A stretch of DNA of 64,000 nucleotides from Alphaproteobacteria bacterium (lineage in GTDB: Bacteria; Pseudomonadota; Alphaproteobacteria; Micropepsales; Micropepsaceae): NCBI GenBank assembly GCA_947475445.1, contig CANJLC010000002.1:124001-188000 (forward strand), written 5' to 3'. Positions 36,457 to 45,721 of this stretch are shown in pieces. The notes beneath the pieces are model-generated. The model was not told the DNA's origin, searched no databases, and saw nothing but the letters and a program-made list of their open reading frames with translations. Position 1 is the first letter of the stretch. Every line of letters starts with the position of its first letter. The translations under genes and the position numbers were made by a program.

Positions 36457-37734
36457 TTATAAAGACCAGTAGCGAAGATTGCCGGGGACGGCCTTGGGGT
36501 CAATGGCGGATTTGATGTCCACCAGGATGCCGTCGTCGCGCAGCATGGCCATCAGTTTGGCCGGTTTTTCCAGGTACTGGCGATGCGGCACGGCCAATAT
36601 CAGCGCGTCCAGGCCCTTGAACTGGGCCAGCCGGTCCATGCCTAAGCCATATTCGTGGGTCACTTCCGGCGCGGACGCCAGGGGGTCATGGACCAGGGGC
36701 TGGATGCCAAAAGTCTTCAGCTCGCCCAGCACATCGGACACGCGGCTGTTGCGGATGTCGGGGACATTTTCCTTGAAGGTCAGGCCCAGCACGCCAACCT
36801 TGGCCTTGTGGATGGGGCGGGGGCCGGTGCTGAGGAAGCGGATCACGCGGCGGGCGATGATGTTGCCCATGGAGTCGTTGATGCGGCGGCCCGCCAAAAT
36901 CACCTGCGGGTTATAGCCCAGCTCCTGCGCCTTGGAGGTGAGGTAATAGGGATCAACCCCGATGCAATGGCCGCCCACCAGGCCGGGCGAGAATTTGAGG
37001 AAATTCCACTTCGTGGCGGCGGCGTCCAGCACGTCGCGGGTGGGGATCTTCAGCACGTCGCAGATGATCGCCATTTCGTTCATCAGGGCGATGTTGAGGT
37101 CGCGCTGGGTATTTTCCAGCGCCTTGGCCGCTTCGGCCACCTTGATGGAGGAGGCGCGGAAGATGCCGGCCTTGACCACGCTGCCATAAAGCTCGGCCAC
37201 CGCCTCGGCGGTTTTCTCGTCTTCGCCGGAGGTGACTTTCAGGATGCGCTCGAAGCTGTGTTCCTTGTCACCGGGATTGATGCGCTCGGGCGAATAGCCC
37301 AGCTTGAAATCCTTGCCCTGCTTCAGGCCGGAGATGCGCGCCAGGATGGGGCCGCAATATTCCTCGGTGACGCCGGGATAGACGGTGGATTCATAGATCA
37401 CCAGCGCGCCCTTGCGCATGATCTGGGCCACGCTTTCCGAGGCGCCGCGCAGCGGTTCGAGGTTGGGGCGGCGGTCCTTGTGGATCGGGGTGGGGACGCA
37501 GACGATGAAGGTGTCGCAGGCTTTCAGCTTGGACAGTTCCGAGGTGACGACGAGGCCAGAGGATTTGAGGCGCGGGCCGCCCACTTCGCCCGTCCAGTCT
37601 TCGCCGCCCGCCAGCGCGGCGACGCGGCGCGTATCAATGTCAAAGCCGATGGTGCCGGGAAATTTCTCGGCAAAGGCGACCGCCACGGGAAGGCCGACAT
37701 AGCCAAGGCCCAGAACTGCTATTTTACGCATCAT
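36457..37734 (-). CDS. Nucleotide-sugar dehydrogenase (TviB/WbpA-type)
   Basis: 425 residues. IAVLGLGYVGLPVAVAFAEKF at the N-terminus, YESTVYPGVTEEYCGPIL near 114-131, GYSPERINPGDKEH near 146-159 and GLVGGHCIGVDPYYLT near 251-266 (Cys257 nucleophile) are the TviB/WbpA/VipA signature. These enzymes oxidise UDP-N-acetylhexosamines to uronic acids. With the neighbouring 4-epimerase (35479) this matches the tviB-tviC pair that makes UDP-GalNAcA. It is distinct from Ugd at 42024 and the WecC-like enzyme at 18879. Two adjacent start ATGs (37734, 37731) are equivalent. Confidence 0.9.
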   Translation of the reverse strand: MMRKIAVLGLGYVGLPVAVAFAEKFPGTIGFDIDTRRVAALAGGEDWTGEVGGPRLKSSGLVVTSELSKLKACDTFIVCVPTPIHKDRRPNLEPLRGASESVAQIMRKGALVIYESTVYPGVTEEYCGPILARISGLKQGKDFKLGYSPERINPGDKEHSFERILKVTSGEDEKTAEAVAELYGSVVKAGIFRASSIKVAEAAKALENTQRDLNIALMNEMAIICDVLKIPTRDVLDAAATKWNFLKFSPGLVGGHCIGVDPYYLTSKAQELGYNPQVILAGRRINDSMGNIIARRVIRFLSTGPRPIHKAKVGVLGLTFKENVPDIRNSRVSDVLGELKTFGIQPLVHDPLASAPEVTHEYGLGMDRLAQFKGLDALILAVPHRQYLEKPAKLMAMLRDDGILVDIKSAIDPKAVPGNLRYWSL

Positions 37735-37830
37735 AACCCGGAAGGCTTAAAATCACCGGGAACTTAGCGCAGCGGTTCTTACCAAAGCCCTCAGAAAGCT
37801 GGTTAACAGCGCGGGGGCGGGGTTAATTCC

Positions 37831-37955
37831 CTAGCTGCCGGCGCCGATGGCCAAGTGCCAGGCCGTGCCGGGATTGGGGCCGACCAGCGGCAGGGTCAAG
37901 GGCGTAGTGCCACTCAACATCCAGATGCCGGCCTGGCCGTTGGCGTTATCAGAAC
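37831..37955 (-). pseudogene. Truncated tail of an FG-GAP repeat gene
   Basis: On the minus strand this stretch reads a 3' fragment ending in TAG at 37831-37833: DNANGQAGIWMLSGT..., then LVGPNPGTAWHLAIG and a short Gly/Ser end. This is clearly homologous to the C-terminal repeat of the large FG-GAP protein at 38775-41918 (GTTILSQPTLGTNPGTAWHLTLG) but diverged, so it is the end of a different or older copy. It has no start of its own and directly abuts the stop of the TylF-type gene at 37956. Confidence 0.7.
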
Positions 37956-38678
37956 TTAGCTTTTGAACACAACAGCCTGGCCCGTCACCATGGCCAGAGG
38001 CTTGGCGCCGGTGCCGGCGAAGAATTCGTCGACCGCTTCGCGCGCGCCGGGGCAGGAGCGAAAACCGTAATCGTCATAAATGATGAAGCCGCCGCGCGAC
38101 AGACGCGGCCACAAAAAGCGCGTTGCATCCTGGATTGACTGGTAGATGTCGAGGTCAATATGGCCAAAGGCGAAAACCTGGTCTTCTACGCCCTTGAACG
38201 TATCGGGCACGAAACCCTTGCGCAGTATGGCGACATCGGGGTGACCGACAAAAGCGGCCACGGATTCGGCGGAGGTGTCGGCAAATTCGCCGGCGACATG
38301 GAAATCCTTGACCGCATGGGTCTGCGGCATGCCCGCGAATGTATCGAACAGATAGAGTTTCTTGCCCGTGCCGCTGTCGGCGATCATCTGGGCGAACATG
38401 GAGGCCATGCCGCCGCGATAGACGCCGCATTCCATGAAATTGCCCGGCAAAGTGAGCGCCTGGCTGGCCAAGGTGTGCAGCACATAGGCGCGGTCCTTGC
38501 TGACCAGGGTGCGCTGCGACGGGCGCGCATACAGCTCGGCGAAGGACTTGCTGCGCCATGGCGAGTAAAGCGGCTTTTAGAGGTCCCGGTCCTTGAGCGT
38601 CTTGGGCGGCATGGGAAACATGTCGACATAAAGCCCGAAATTCATGGCAAATTCCCGGAAACGCAGCTTGATTGACAT
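37956..38678 (-). pseudogene. TylF/MycF-type O-methyltransferase interrupted by one in-frame stop
   Basis: Reading from the ATG at 38678, which has a clear AGGAG site, gives 33 codons (MSIKLRFREFAMNFG ... KTLKDRDL), then TAA at 38577-38579, then 206 codons continuing in the same frame without further break: KPLYSPWRSKSFAELY, and later LPGNFMECGVYRGGMASMF, YLFDTFAGMPQTH, GHIDLDIYQSIQDA and FIIYDDYG. These are the motifs of macrocin-O-methyltransferase-like enzymes, usually about 240-260 residues; the rebuilt protein would be 240. The codon was probably Tyr. A GTG at 38483 could restart translation but would lack the N-terminal region. Could be a true nonsense mutation, readthrough or a sequencing error. 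Confidence 0.8.
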
Positions 38679-38774
38679 GTCAGCTCCTGCCCGGCGCGGC
38701 CCGGGCGGCAGGGTGGTTTCCGCGCGCGCCCTCTTAGCACAAAAAGCAGGATTGATAAGGCCCCGTAAGCCCTT

Positions 38775-41700
38775 TTAGCTGCTGCTGCCCAGAGTCAGAT
38801 GCCATGCCGTGCCGGGGTTTGTCCCCAGCGTGGGCTGCGACAGGATCGTGGTGCCCGCCATCAGCCATACAACGACCCTGCCATCCGCATTCTGCAGGAC
38901 GATATCGTCATGGGCGTCGCCATTGAAGTCGGCGCTTCCGGCAACATGCCAGCTGTCGCCCGGGGTATCGCCCAGCGTGGCCTCGGCCAGCACCCTGTCG
39001 CCATTCATCATCCAGATCGCGGCCTGGCCATCGGTATTCTGCCAGAGAATATCGGCCTTGCCATCGGCATTGAAATCACCGGAGCCCATCACGCGCCAAG
39101 CCGGTCCGGGATCATGTCCCACCAGCATCTGCGAAACGGGAGTTGCGCCGTTCATCAGCCAAATGCCGGCCTGGCCCCCGCTGTTTTGCCAGAGGATATC
39201 GGCCATGCCGTCGCCGTTGAAATCGCCCGCACCGACCACTTTCCAGTTCGGGTCGGAATTGCTGCCCACCAAAGGTTGCGCAGTTATGCTGGCGCCGTTC
39301 ATGAGCCAGATGCCCGCCTGGCCGCTATCGTTCTGCCACAGAATGTCGGATTTGCCGTCAGCATTGAAATCGCCCGAGGAAATTGCGTGCCAGCTTAAGC
39401 CGGGATTGGAGCCGACAAGCGTCTGCAGGGAAGGGGCGGCGCCATTCATCAGCCAGATGCCGGCCTGGCCGCTATTGTTCTGCCAGAGCAGATCGCTGCC
39501 GCCATCGCCGTTGAAATCCCCCGCGCCGATGACATGCCAGTCAGCTCCGGGATTGGCGCCCACTGTCGGGCCCGAAAGGATTGTGCTGCCATCCATCAGC
39601 CAGACCGCGGCCTGGCCGTTGGCATTCTGCCAGATCAGGTCCGCGAAACTGTCGCCGTTAAAGTCGGGCGGCGCTGTCATGCGGGCCTGGTCATTGGCGA
39701 TGCGCCAGTCGGCGCCGGGGCTTGTGCCCAGCACATCCTGGCTGGTGACGGCAAGGCCGTTCATCAGCCAGATGGCGCCCTGGCCATCGCTTTTCTGCCA
39801 CAAAATATCCGCCTTGAGGTCGCCGTTAAAATCTCCTGCGCCAATGACTTTCCATTCCATCCCGGGTGTGGCGCCGATTGTGGATTGCGCGATTGTGGCG
39901 GTTCCGTTCATCAGCCAGATGGCGGCCTGGCCATTTCGGTTCTGCCACAAGATGTCGGCCTTGCCATCGCCATTGAAATCGCCCGCGCCAATTGCCCTCC
40001 ACGCCGAGCCGGGATTGCCGCCGACCGTGGCCTGACTCGTCACCGTCGTGCCGTTCATCAGCCACACCTGAACCGCGCCGTCGCTGTTTTGCCAAAGTAT
40101 GTCGTCCTTGAGGTCGCCGTTGAAATCTCCGGCTGCGATTACCTTCCAGTTTGCGCCGGGGTTCCCCCCAATGGCGGGGCTGGATGTGACCGTGCCGCCA
40201 TTCATCAACCAGATGGCGGCCTGGCCGTTGATGTTCTGCCAAAGGATATCGGACAGGCCGTCGCCGTTGAAATCGCCGGAACCGATGATTTTCCAGCCGG
40301 GTCCGGGATTGGGAGACACAGGGGGCGACGACAGGAAGGCGGCGCCGTTCATCAGCCAGATCGCGGCCTGGCCGTTCAAGTTTTGCCACAACATGTCGGC
40401 ATGGCCGTCGCCGTTGAAATCGCCTGCGCCGATCACGCGCCAGTCCAGCCCGGGGTTGCTGCCGACCAAAGGCTGGGCGATGGGGGTGAGGCCATCCATC
40501 AGCCAGACGCCCGCCTGGCCGCTGATGTTCTGCCACACAAGGTCGGATTTGCGCCCGCCGTCGAAATCAACCGCCACCATCGCGGCCAGCGCCTGGGATT
40601 TGTCGTTGAAGGCGATTCGATGGATGTTCGACAGCGTGTCGGCTTCGCCGCCGCCTGAAATTGTTCCCGTGCCATTGCCGGTGCGGTTGACCGTGTAGTT
40701 GGCGGCATTGCCCGCTATGCGGAAAATATTGGTGCCGCCACCGCCATTGATGCTGTTGGTCCCGATGCCGCCGCTGAAGCTGTCATTGCCCAGCCCGCCG
40801 GTGAGCGTGTCGTTGCCGGCGCCCCCGTCGATCACATTGCCATTGTTGTTGCCCAGCACGGTGTCGTTGCCGCTGCCGCCCACGAACGCATCTATCGCAG
40901 TGCCCTGGGCGATGCAGATATTGTTGATCATGCCGGCGCAGGAGCTGAAAGTCCCGGCATTCAAATTGATGTTGTTGGTGGTGGCAAAACCCGACAGGTC
41001 CAGCGTGTTGCCCGTACCCATATCCCACAGGGTGACCACCGGCGAGGTGTTCCGGGTGAAATCGAAGAATATGCCGCTGGCGCCCGCCACGTTGCTGTGA
41101 AAGCCAAACGTCTGGCCGCCCGACAGCGGTCCACTTGTGGCGGCGCCATAAAGCCGCTGGATTGCCAATATGTCGGCCTGCATCCAGGTTGTGGGAACGA
41201 CATAGCCTGCTGGCGAGCCCGTTACTCCCCAGCCTGTATGGACCGGATATTGATTGTAATATGCTGCTCCGGTATCCGGCGATTCCGGGCTGATGTACGA
41301 CATCAGGCTCCAAGCATAAGTGTCATATGGGCTGAACTGCTGCGTGGCCTCATTTACGGCGCCATTGTAAGGACCGGCATGGCCCAGCCCCAAAGCATGC
41401 CCGGTTTCATGCAATATCGTGTGGATGACGTAGCCGCCATATTGGGTAAAGCTGCCATTGATAGGACCGAAACCGCCGACACTGGTGTCTATGGAAACGG
41501 TGGCGTCGGTCAGGTTAGGGATCGCCGTGCTGCCGACGGTTCCCTGGCCGGTGACTTGGGGGTGCATGAAAGCGCGGCCGTCATTGCCCCTGGTGAAGGT
41601 GATGTCGGCCGCCGCGGCGTTGGCGGTGAGATTGAAACTGATATTCGCGATGTCCGACCATAGCGCCAGGCCCGCTGCCAGATATTGCTGTTCGGTGCTG

Positions 41701-41918
41701 TTCCAGGACGAGGCGGGATCGAAATAGTAATTGACCGTGCCGCCACCGGTGCCGGCCGTATTACCGCCCCATTTGTATGTCCATGAGCCGGGCCCGGAAT
41801 AATCCGCTGGATTGGAGGGGTCGTTCCAGGCGCCAAAAGACGTTTGTGTGATGGTGCCATTGGCGGCAACGCCGCTGATAAAGGCGACTTCATCTTCCAG
41901 AGTCGGCGGCGGCGCCAT
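38775..41918 (-). CDS. M10 serralysin-like metalloprotease with RTX and FG-GAP repeats
   Basis: 1047 residues. Zinc-protease motif HETGHALGLGH at 170-180 (three His and Glu171) with Met-turn SLMSY at 204-208. Residues about 340-400 hold RTX calcium-binding nonapeptides (GGSGNDTV, GGAGNDTL, GGLGNDSF). From about 450 to the end run twelve units of about 51 residues, each with DFNGDG..D(I/L)LWQN ..GQA(A/G)IWLMNG, an FG-GAP/VCBS-type seven-bladed or longer propeller. No signal peptide; RTX proteins are usually exported by type I secretion, but here the RTX block is internal rather than near the C-terminus. Probably a secreted or surface-bound protease. A damaged relative of its tail lies at 37831. 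Confidence 0.85.
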   Translation of the reverse strand: MAPPPTLEDEVAFISGVAANGTITQTSFGAWNDPSNPADYSGPGSWTYKWGGNTAGTGGGTVNYYFDPASSWNSTEQQYLAAGLALWSDIANISFNLTANAAAADITFTRGNDGRAFMHPQVTGQGTVGSTAIPNLTDATVSIDTSVGGFGPINGSFTQYGGYVIHTILHETGHALGLGHAGPYNGAVNEATQQFSPYDTYAWSLMSYISPESPDTGAAYYNQYPVHTGWGVTGSPAGYVVPTTWMQADILAIQRLYGAATSGPLSGGQTFGFHSNVAGASGIFFDFTRNTSPVVTLWDMGTGNTLDLSGFATTNNINLNAGTFSSCAGMINNICIAQGTAIDAFVGGSGNDTVLGNNNGNVIDGGAGNDTLTGGLGNDSFSGGIGTNSINGGGGTNIFRIAGNAANYTVNRTGNGTGTISGGGEADTLSNIHRIAFNDKSQALAAMVAVDFDGGRKSDLVWQNISGQAGVWLMDGLTPIAQPLVGSNPGLDWRVIGAGDFNGDGHADMLWQNLNGQAAIWLMNGAAFLSSPPVSPNPGPGWKIIGSGDFNGDGLSDILWQNINGQAAIWLMNGGTVTSSPAIGGNPGANWKVIAAGDFNGDLKDDILWQNSDGAVQVWLMNGTTVTSQATVGGNPGSAWRAIGAGDFNGDGKADILWQNRNGQAAIWLMNGTATIAQSTIGATPGMEWKVIGAGDFNGDLKADILWQKSDGQGAIWLMNGLAVTSQDVLGTSPGADWRIANDQARMTAPPDFNGDSFADLIWQNANGQAAVWLMDGSTILSGPTVGANPGADWHVIGAGDFNGDGGSDLLWQNNSGQAGIWLMNGAAPSLQTLVGSNPGLSWHAISSGDFNADGKSDILWQNDSGQAGIWLMNGASITAQPLVGSNSDPNWKVVGAGDFNGDGMADILWQNSGGQAGIWLMNGATPVSQMLVGHDPGPAWRVMGSGDFNADGKADILWQNTDGQAAIWMMNGDRVLAEATLGDTPGDSWHVAGSADFNGDAHDDIVLQNADGRVVVWLMAGTTILSQPTLGTNPGTAWHLTLGSSS
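38778..40570 (-). repeat. Twelve FG-GAP/VCBS-type coding repeats (period about 153 bp)
   Basis: The C-terminal 600 codons of the metalloprotease gene are a tandem array with a period of about 51 codons. Each unit has a calcium-binding DFNGD loop and a WLMNG strand. Units differ from one another by many substitutions, so the array is old compared with the 69-bp repeat in the export gene. Similar arrays in integrin-like proteins form beta-propellers. Confidence 0.85.
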
Positions 41919-42023
41919 CCGTTTTGTCTCAGGCTGCGAAGCAGAGAGGTTTGAATATCACGCTTCGAGAGAGGCGTAAAACGGCGCCCAAAAGGGGCGG
42001 TTAACGCGGGTCCGCTCGGAAAC

Positions 42024-43328
42024 TCAGGCGTTGGGGCGTCCCACGCTGATGTAGCGGAAGCCCGCCTGGGCCATGGGGGTGGGGCGGTAGATGTTGCGCA
42101 GGTCCACCATCAGCGGGGTTTTCAGCGCGGCCTTGATCTTGGCGAGGTCCAGGGCGCGGAATTCGTTCCATTCGGTGAGGATCACCACGCCGTCGGCGTT
42201 TTTCGCTGCGTCATAGGCGTCGGCGCAGGCGGTGAGGGTGAGATGCTTGCCTGCTTCCTTCATACCTTCGGGATCATAGGCGCGGATGGTGGCGCCGGCT
42301 TTTTGCAGCGCGGGGATGATGACCATGCTGGGGGCGTCGCGCATGTCGTCGGTGTTGGGCTTGAAGGTGAGGCCCAGCACGGCGATGGTCTTGCCTTTCA
42401 CGCCGCCGAACGCGGTTTCGATTTTCTTCGCCATGTCCAGCTTGCGCTGGTCGTTGACCGCCACCACGGCTTCGACAATCTGCACGGGGCTGCCGGCATC
42501 GCGCGCGGTTTTTACCAGGGCGAGGGTGTCCTTGGGGAAGCAGGAGCCGCCAAAGCCGGGACCGGCATGGAGGAATTTGGAACCGATGCGTCCATCCAGC
42601 CCGATGCCGCGCGCCACGTCCTGCACGTCCGCGCCGACCTTCTCGCACAGGCTGGCCATTTCGTTGATGAAAGTGATCTTGGTGGCGAGGAAGGCGTTGG
42701 CGGCATATTTGATCAGCTCGCTGCTTTCGCGGCTGGTGAAAAGGATCGGGGTCTCGCCCAGGTAAAGCGGGCGATAGACTTCGCGCATCACTTCGCGGGC
42801 CCGCTCGCTGTCGCAGCCCACCACCACGCGGTCGGGGCGGCGGAAATCGCCGATGGCCGAGCCTTCGCGCAGGAATTCGGGGTTGGAGGCCATGTCGAAA
42901 TCGGCGCTGGGCCGCGCCTTGCGGATGATGTCTTCCACCTTGCGGCTGGTGCCCACCGGCACGGTGGACTTGGTCACCACCACGGCGGGGCCGGTGAGGG
43001 CGAGCGCAATCTCCTCGGCCGCGGCGAAGACATATGTCAGGTCGGCATGGCCGTCGCCGCGGCGGCTGGGGGTGCCCACCGCGATGAAGACGGCATGGGC
43101 GCCCGCCACGGCCTGGGCCAGGCCGGCGCTGAAGGTCAGGCGGCCAGCCTTCGCATTGGCGGCCACGACTTCGTCCAGCCCCGGCTCGAAGATGGGCATG
43201 GTGCCGGCGCGCAGGGCCTCGATCTTGGCGGCGTCCTTGTCGACGCAAGTTACGTCATGGCCAAACTCAGACAGGCAGGCACCCGACACAAGTCCGACGT
43301 AACCGGCTCCGATCATCGCGATGCGCAT
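42024..43328 (-). CDS. ugd: UDP-glucose 6-dehydrogenase
   Basis: 434 residues from the ATG at 43328; an ATG three codons earlier is possible but the family starts MRIAMIGAGYVGL. NAD motif GAGYVG at 7-12, TKSTVPVGTSRK at 119-130, SNPEFLREGSAIGDF at 148-162 and GFGGSCFPKDTLAL at 258-271 with nucleophile Cys263. All are the classical Ugd signature. It oxidises UDP-glucose to UDP-glucuronate with two NAD. UDP-glucose would come from galU; the product feeds the UDP-GlcA 4-epimerase at 35479. It is divergent from pseB. Confidence 0.95.
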   Translation of the reverse strand: MRIAMIGAGYVGLVSGACLSEFGHDVTCVDKDAAKIEALRAGTMPIFEPGLDEVVAANAKAGRLTFSAGLAQAVAGAHAVFIAVGTPSRRGDGHADLTYVFAAAEEIALALTGPAVVVTKSTVPVGTSRKVEDIIRKARPSADFDMASNPEFLREGSAIGDFRRPDRVVVGCDSERAREVMREVYRPLYLGETPILFTSRESSELIKYAANAFLATKITFINEMASLCEKVGADVQDVARGIGLDGRIGSKFLHAGPGFGGSCFPKDTLALVKTARDAGSPVQIVEAVVAVNDQRKLDMAKKIETAFGGVKGKTIAVLGLTFKPNTDDMRDAPSMVIIPALQKAGATIRAYDPEGMKEAGKHLTLTACADAYDAAKNADGVVILTEWNEFRALDLAKIKAALKTPLMVDLRNIYRPTPMAQAGFRYISVGRPNA

Positions 43329-43476
43329 GAAATACAAAAACCCTTCGTAAGCCGGCCTTTTTGGCCCGGACGGCCCCCCAATTCAAGGGCCTAAAACGCT
43401 GGCCGGGGGACTAAAATGCACCCTTTTTTCACCACTAGGTTCCAAACTGAGGCCAGAATAACAGGATTAACAAATT

Positions 43477-44574
43477 ATGACCCCTGCTGCATTGGCCATT
43501 GCCGAATCCCCCGAGAAGTTTGATCGCGGCGCGCTGACGCCCGCATCCTTGCTGCGCGACTTTTCCCAGCCCTGGATGGACCTGAATGACAAGTCGATCC
43601 TGGTCACCGGCGGTACCGGGTCCTTCGGCAAGCACTTTATCAAAACGGTCCTGAACCATTACAAGCCGCGCCGCCTGATCATCTTTTCGCGCGACGAACT
43701 GAAGCAGTTCGAGATGGAGCAGGAATTCCCCAAGGAAAAATATCCCTGCCTGCGTTATTTCATCGGCGATGTGCGCGACCGCGACCGGCTGGAGCTGGCG
43801 CTGCGCGAAGTGGATTTTGTCGTCCATGCCGCCGCCATGAAGCAGGTCACCACTGCCGAATACAATCCGTTTGAATGCATTCGCACCAACATCAATGGCG
43901 CGGAAAATGTCGTCACCGCCGCCATTCGCTGCGGCGTCAAGCGCGTGGTCGCGCTGTCCACCGACAAGGTCGCCAACCCGGTCAACCTGTATGGCGCCTC
44001 CAAGCTGGCTTCGGACAAGATTTTCGTGGCGGGCAACAATCTGGCCGGCGCCGAGGGCACCCGCTTCTCGGTGGTGCGCTATGGCAATGTGTTCGGCAGC
44101 AGAGGCTCGGTCGTGCCTTTCTTCAAGAAACTGATCGCGGACGGCGCCGAAAGCCTGCCCATCACCGACGAGCGCATGACCCGTTTCTGGATCACCCTGA
44201 CCCAGGGCGTCAATTTCGTGCTGTCGAGCATGGAAATGATGCGCGGCGGCGAAATCTATGTGCCCAAGATCCCGTCCACCACCATCCCGGACGTGGCGAC
44301 GCTGATCAGCCCGACCCTGAAGCAGCATGTCATCGGCATCCGTCCCGGCGAAAAGCTGCATGAGACCATGATCCCTGCCGACGACGCGCATTGCACCGTC
44401 GAGCTGGAGTACCGTTACGTGATCCTGGCGAGTTTCGCCCATGCCGCCCGCGAGGCTTATCTGCATCGCGGCGCAAAGCCGGTGGCGGAAGGCTTCTCCT
44501 ATTCCAGCGACACCAACCCGGAAAAGCTGGACGTGCGCGGCCTTCAGACCCTGCTGGCCATGGCCTATGCCTGA
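43477..44574 (+). CDS. pseB: UDP-N-acetylglucosamine 4,6-dehydratase (inverting), PseB
   Basis: 365 residues. After an unusual N-terminal extension of about 33 residues comes MDLNDKSILVTGGTGSFGKHF (glycine loop at 44-51), HAAAMKQVTTAEYNP near 118-131, and the active-site set STDKVANPVNLYGASK with Thr162, Asp163, Lys164, Tyr172 and Lys176, as in PseB. The enzyme converts UDP-GlcNAc to UDP-2-acetamido-2,6-dideoxy-L-arabino-4-hexulose, first step to pseudaminic acid. The ATG at 43477 has AGGA about 11 bases upstream; the ATG at 43576 would give the family's usual length. It overlaps pseC by 8 bases. Confidence 0.85.
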   Translation: MTPAALAIAESPEKFDRGALTPASLLRDFSQPWMDLNDKSILVTGGTGSFGKHFIKTVLNHYKPRRLIIFSRDELKQFEMEQEFPKEKYPCLRYFIGDVRDRDRLELALREVDFVVHAAAMKQVTTAEYNPFECIRTNINGAENVVTAAIRCGVKRVVALSTDKVANPVNLYGASKLASDKIFVAGNNLAGAEGTRFSVVRYGNVFGSRGSVVPFFKKLIADGAESLPITDERMTRFWITLTQGVNFVLSSMEMMRGGEIYVPKIPSTTIPDVATLISPTLKQHVIGIRPGEKLHETMIPADDAHCTVELEYRYVILASFAHAAREAYLHRGAKPVAEGFSYSSDTNPEKLDVRGLQTLLAMAYA

Positions 44575-45721
44575 CCGCGACGGAGTCATCTCTCCGCCTT
44601 TTCTTCCCTATGGCCGCCAGGAAATCGGTGACGCCGATATCAAGGCGGTGGTCGAGACGCTGGTTTCCGGCTGGCTGACCACCGGCCCGCGCGTCGCCGA
44701 GTTCGAGCAGGCTTTCGCCAAATCCTGTGGCGCCAAGGAAGCCGTGGCTGTCAACTCGGGCACTGCCGCCCTGCATGCCGCCATGCGCGCCATCGGCGTG
44801 CGCACCGGCGATGAAGTGATTGTCCCGGCCATGACGTTTGCGGCTTCCGCCAACGCCGCCATTTACGAAGGCGCAAGTCCCGTCTTTGCCGATGTCGAGG
44901 AAGAAACGCTGCTGGTCGATGTGGCTTCGGTCAAGCGCCGCATCTCGCCCCGCACCCGCGCCATCGTGGCGGTGGACTATGCCGGGCAGCCCGCCGATTA
45001 CGACGCGCTGCGCCAGATCGCCAGAAGCCGGGGCATCCGGCTGATCGCCGATGCCTGCCATGCGCCCGGCGCCACCTTTGATGGCCGCAAGACCGGCACG
45101 CTGGCGGATATTTCCTGTTTCTCCTTCCATCCGGTCAAGCACATGACCACCTGCGAAGGCGGCATGTGCACCACCGACGATTCTGAAATGGCCGCGCACA
45201 TGCGCCGTTTCCGCAATCACGGCATCAACTCCGACCATCGTTCGCGCGAAGCGGCGGGCCAGCACGCCTATGACATGGCGGAGCTGGGCTACAATTACCG
45301 CCTGCCGGATGTGCAATGCGCCCTGGGCTTGGCGCAGCTGTCCCGCCTGCCGGGCTGGGTGGCGGCGCGCCAGAAGATTGCCCGCTTCTATGACCGCGCC
45401 TTTGCGCGCTTGCCGCAGATTGCGCCGCTTTATAATCATCCGAACCGCGAGAATGCCTATCATCTCTATGTGGTGCGGCTGGCGCCCAGCATCGATCGGG
45501 ACAAGGTATTTGCGGCGCTGCGGGCGGAAGGCATCGGCGCCAATGTCCATTACGCGCCGGTCTACATGCATTCCTATTACCAGCAGCGCGGCTACCAGGC
45601 GGGCCTGTGCCCGGTGGCGGAGCGGGTCTCGAAGCAGATCCTGACCCTGCCCATGTTCCCGTCCATGACGGAAGAGGACGTGAACCGGGTGGTCGACGCG
45701 CTCACCAGAGCGACGGCGTAA
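44567..45721 (+). CDS. pseC: UDP-4-amino-4,6-dideoxy-L-AltNAc transaminase, PseC
   Basis: 384 residues, a DegT/DnrJ/EryC1-type PLP aminotransferase. VNSGTAALH (63-70) binds the cofactor phosphate, ADACHAPGA near 161-169 holds the Asp162 pairing with the pyridine, and CFSFHPVKHMTTCEGG contains Lys191, the Schiff-base lysine. RNHGINSD and YNYRLPD are further PseC-type motifs. It aminates the 4-keto product of PseB using glutamate. I start at the ATG at 44567 inside pseB's end (8-base overlap); the frame is open upstream to 44441. The last 20 bases overlap the aldo/keto reductase gene on the other strand. PseH, PseG and PseF are not in the window. Confidence 0.85.
   Translation: MPDRDGVISPPFLPYGRQEIGDADIKAVVETLVSGWLTTGPRVAEFEQAFAKSCGAKEAVAVNSGTAALHAAMRAIGVRTGDEVIVPAMTFAASANAAIYEGASPVFADVEEETLLVDVASVKRRISPRTRAIVAVDYAGQPADYDALRQIARSRGIRLIADACHAPGATFDGRKTGTLADISCFSFHPVKHMTTCEGGMCTTDDSEMAAHMRRFRNHGINSDHRSREAAGQHAYDMAELGYNYRLPDVQCALGLAQLSRLPGWVAARQKIARFYDRAFARLPQIAPLYNHPNRENAYHLYVVRLAPSIDRDKVFAALRAEGIGANVHYAPVYMHSYYQQRGYQAGLCPVAERVSKQILTLPMFPSMTEEDVNRVVDALTRATA

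Noticed and set aside
38778-40570. Regular repeats resembling a CRISPR-like array
   Set aside because: Period of about 153 bp, diverged units and continuous open frame; they are FG-GAP protein repeats.
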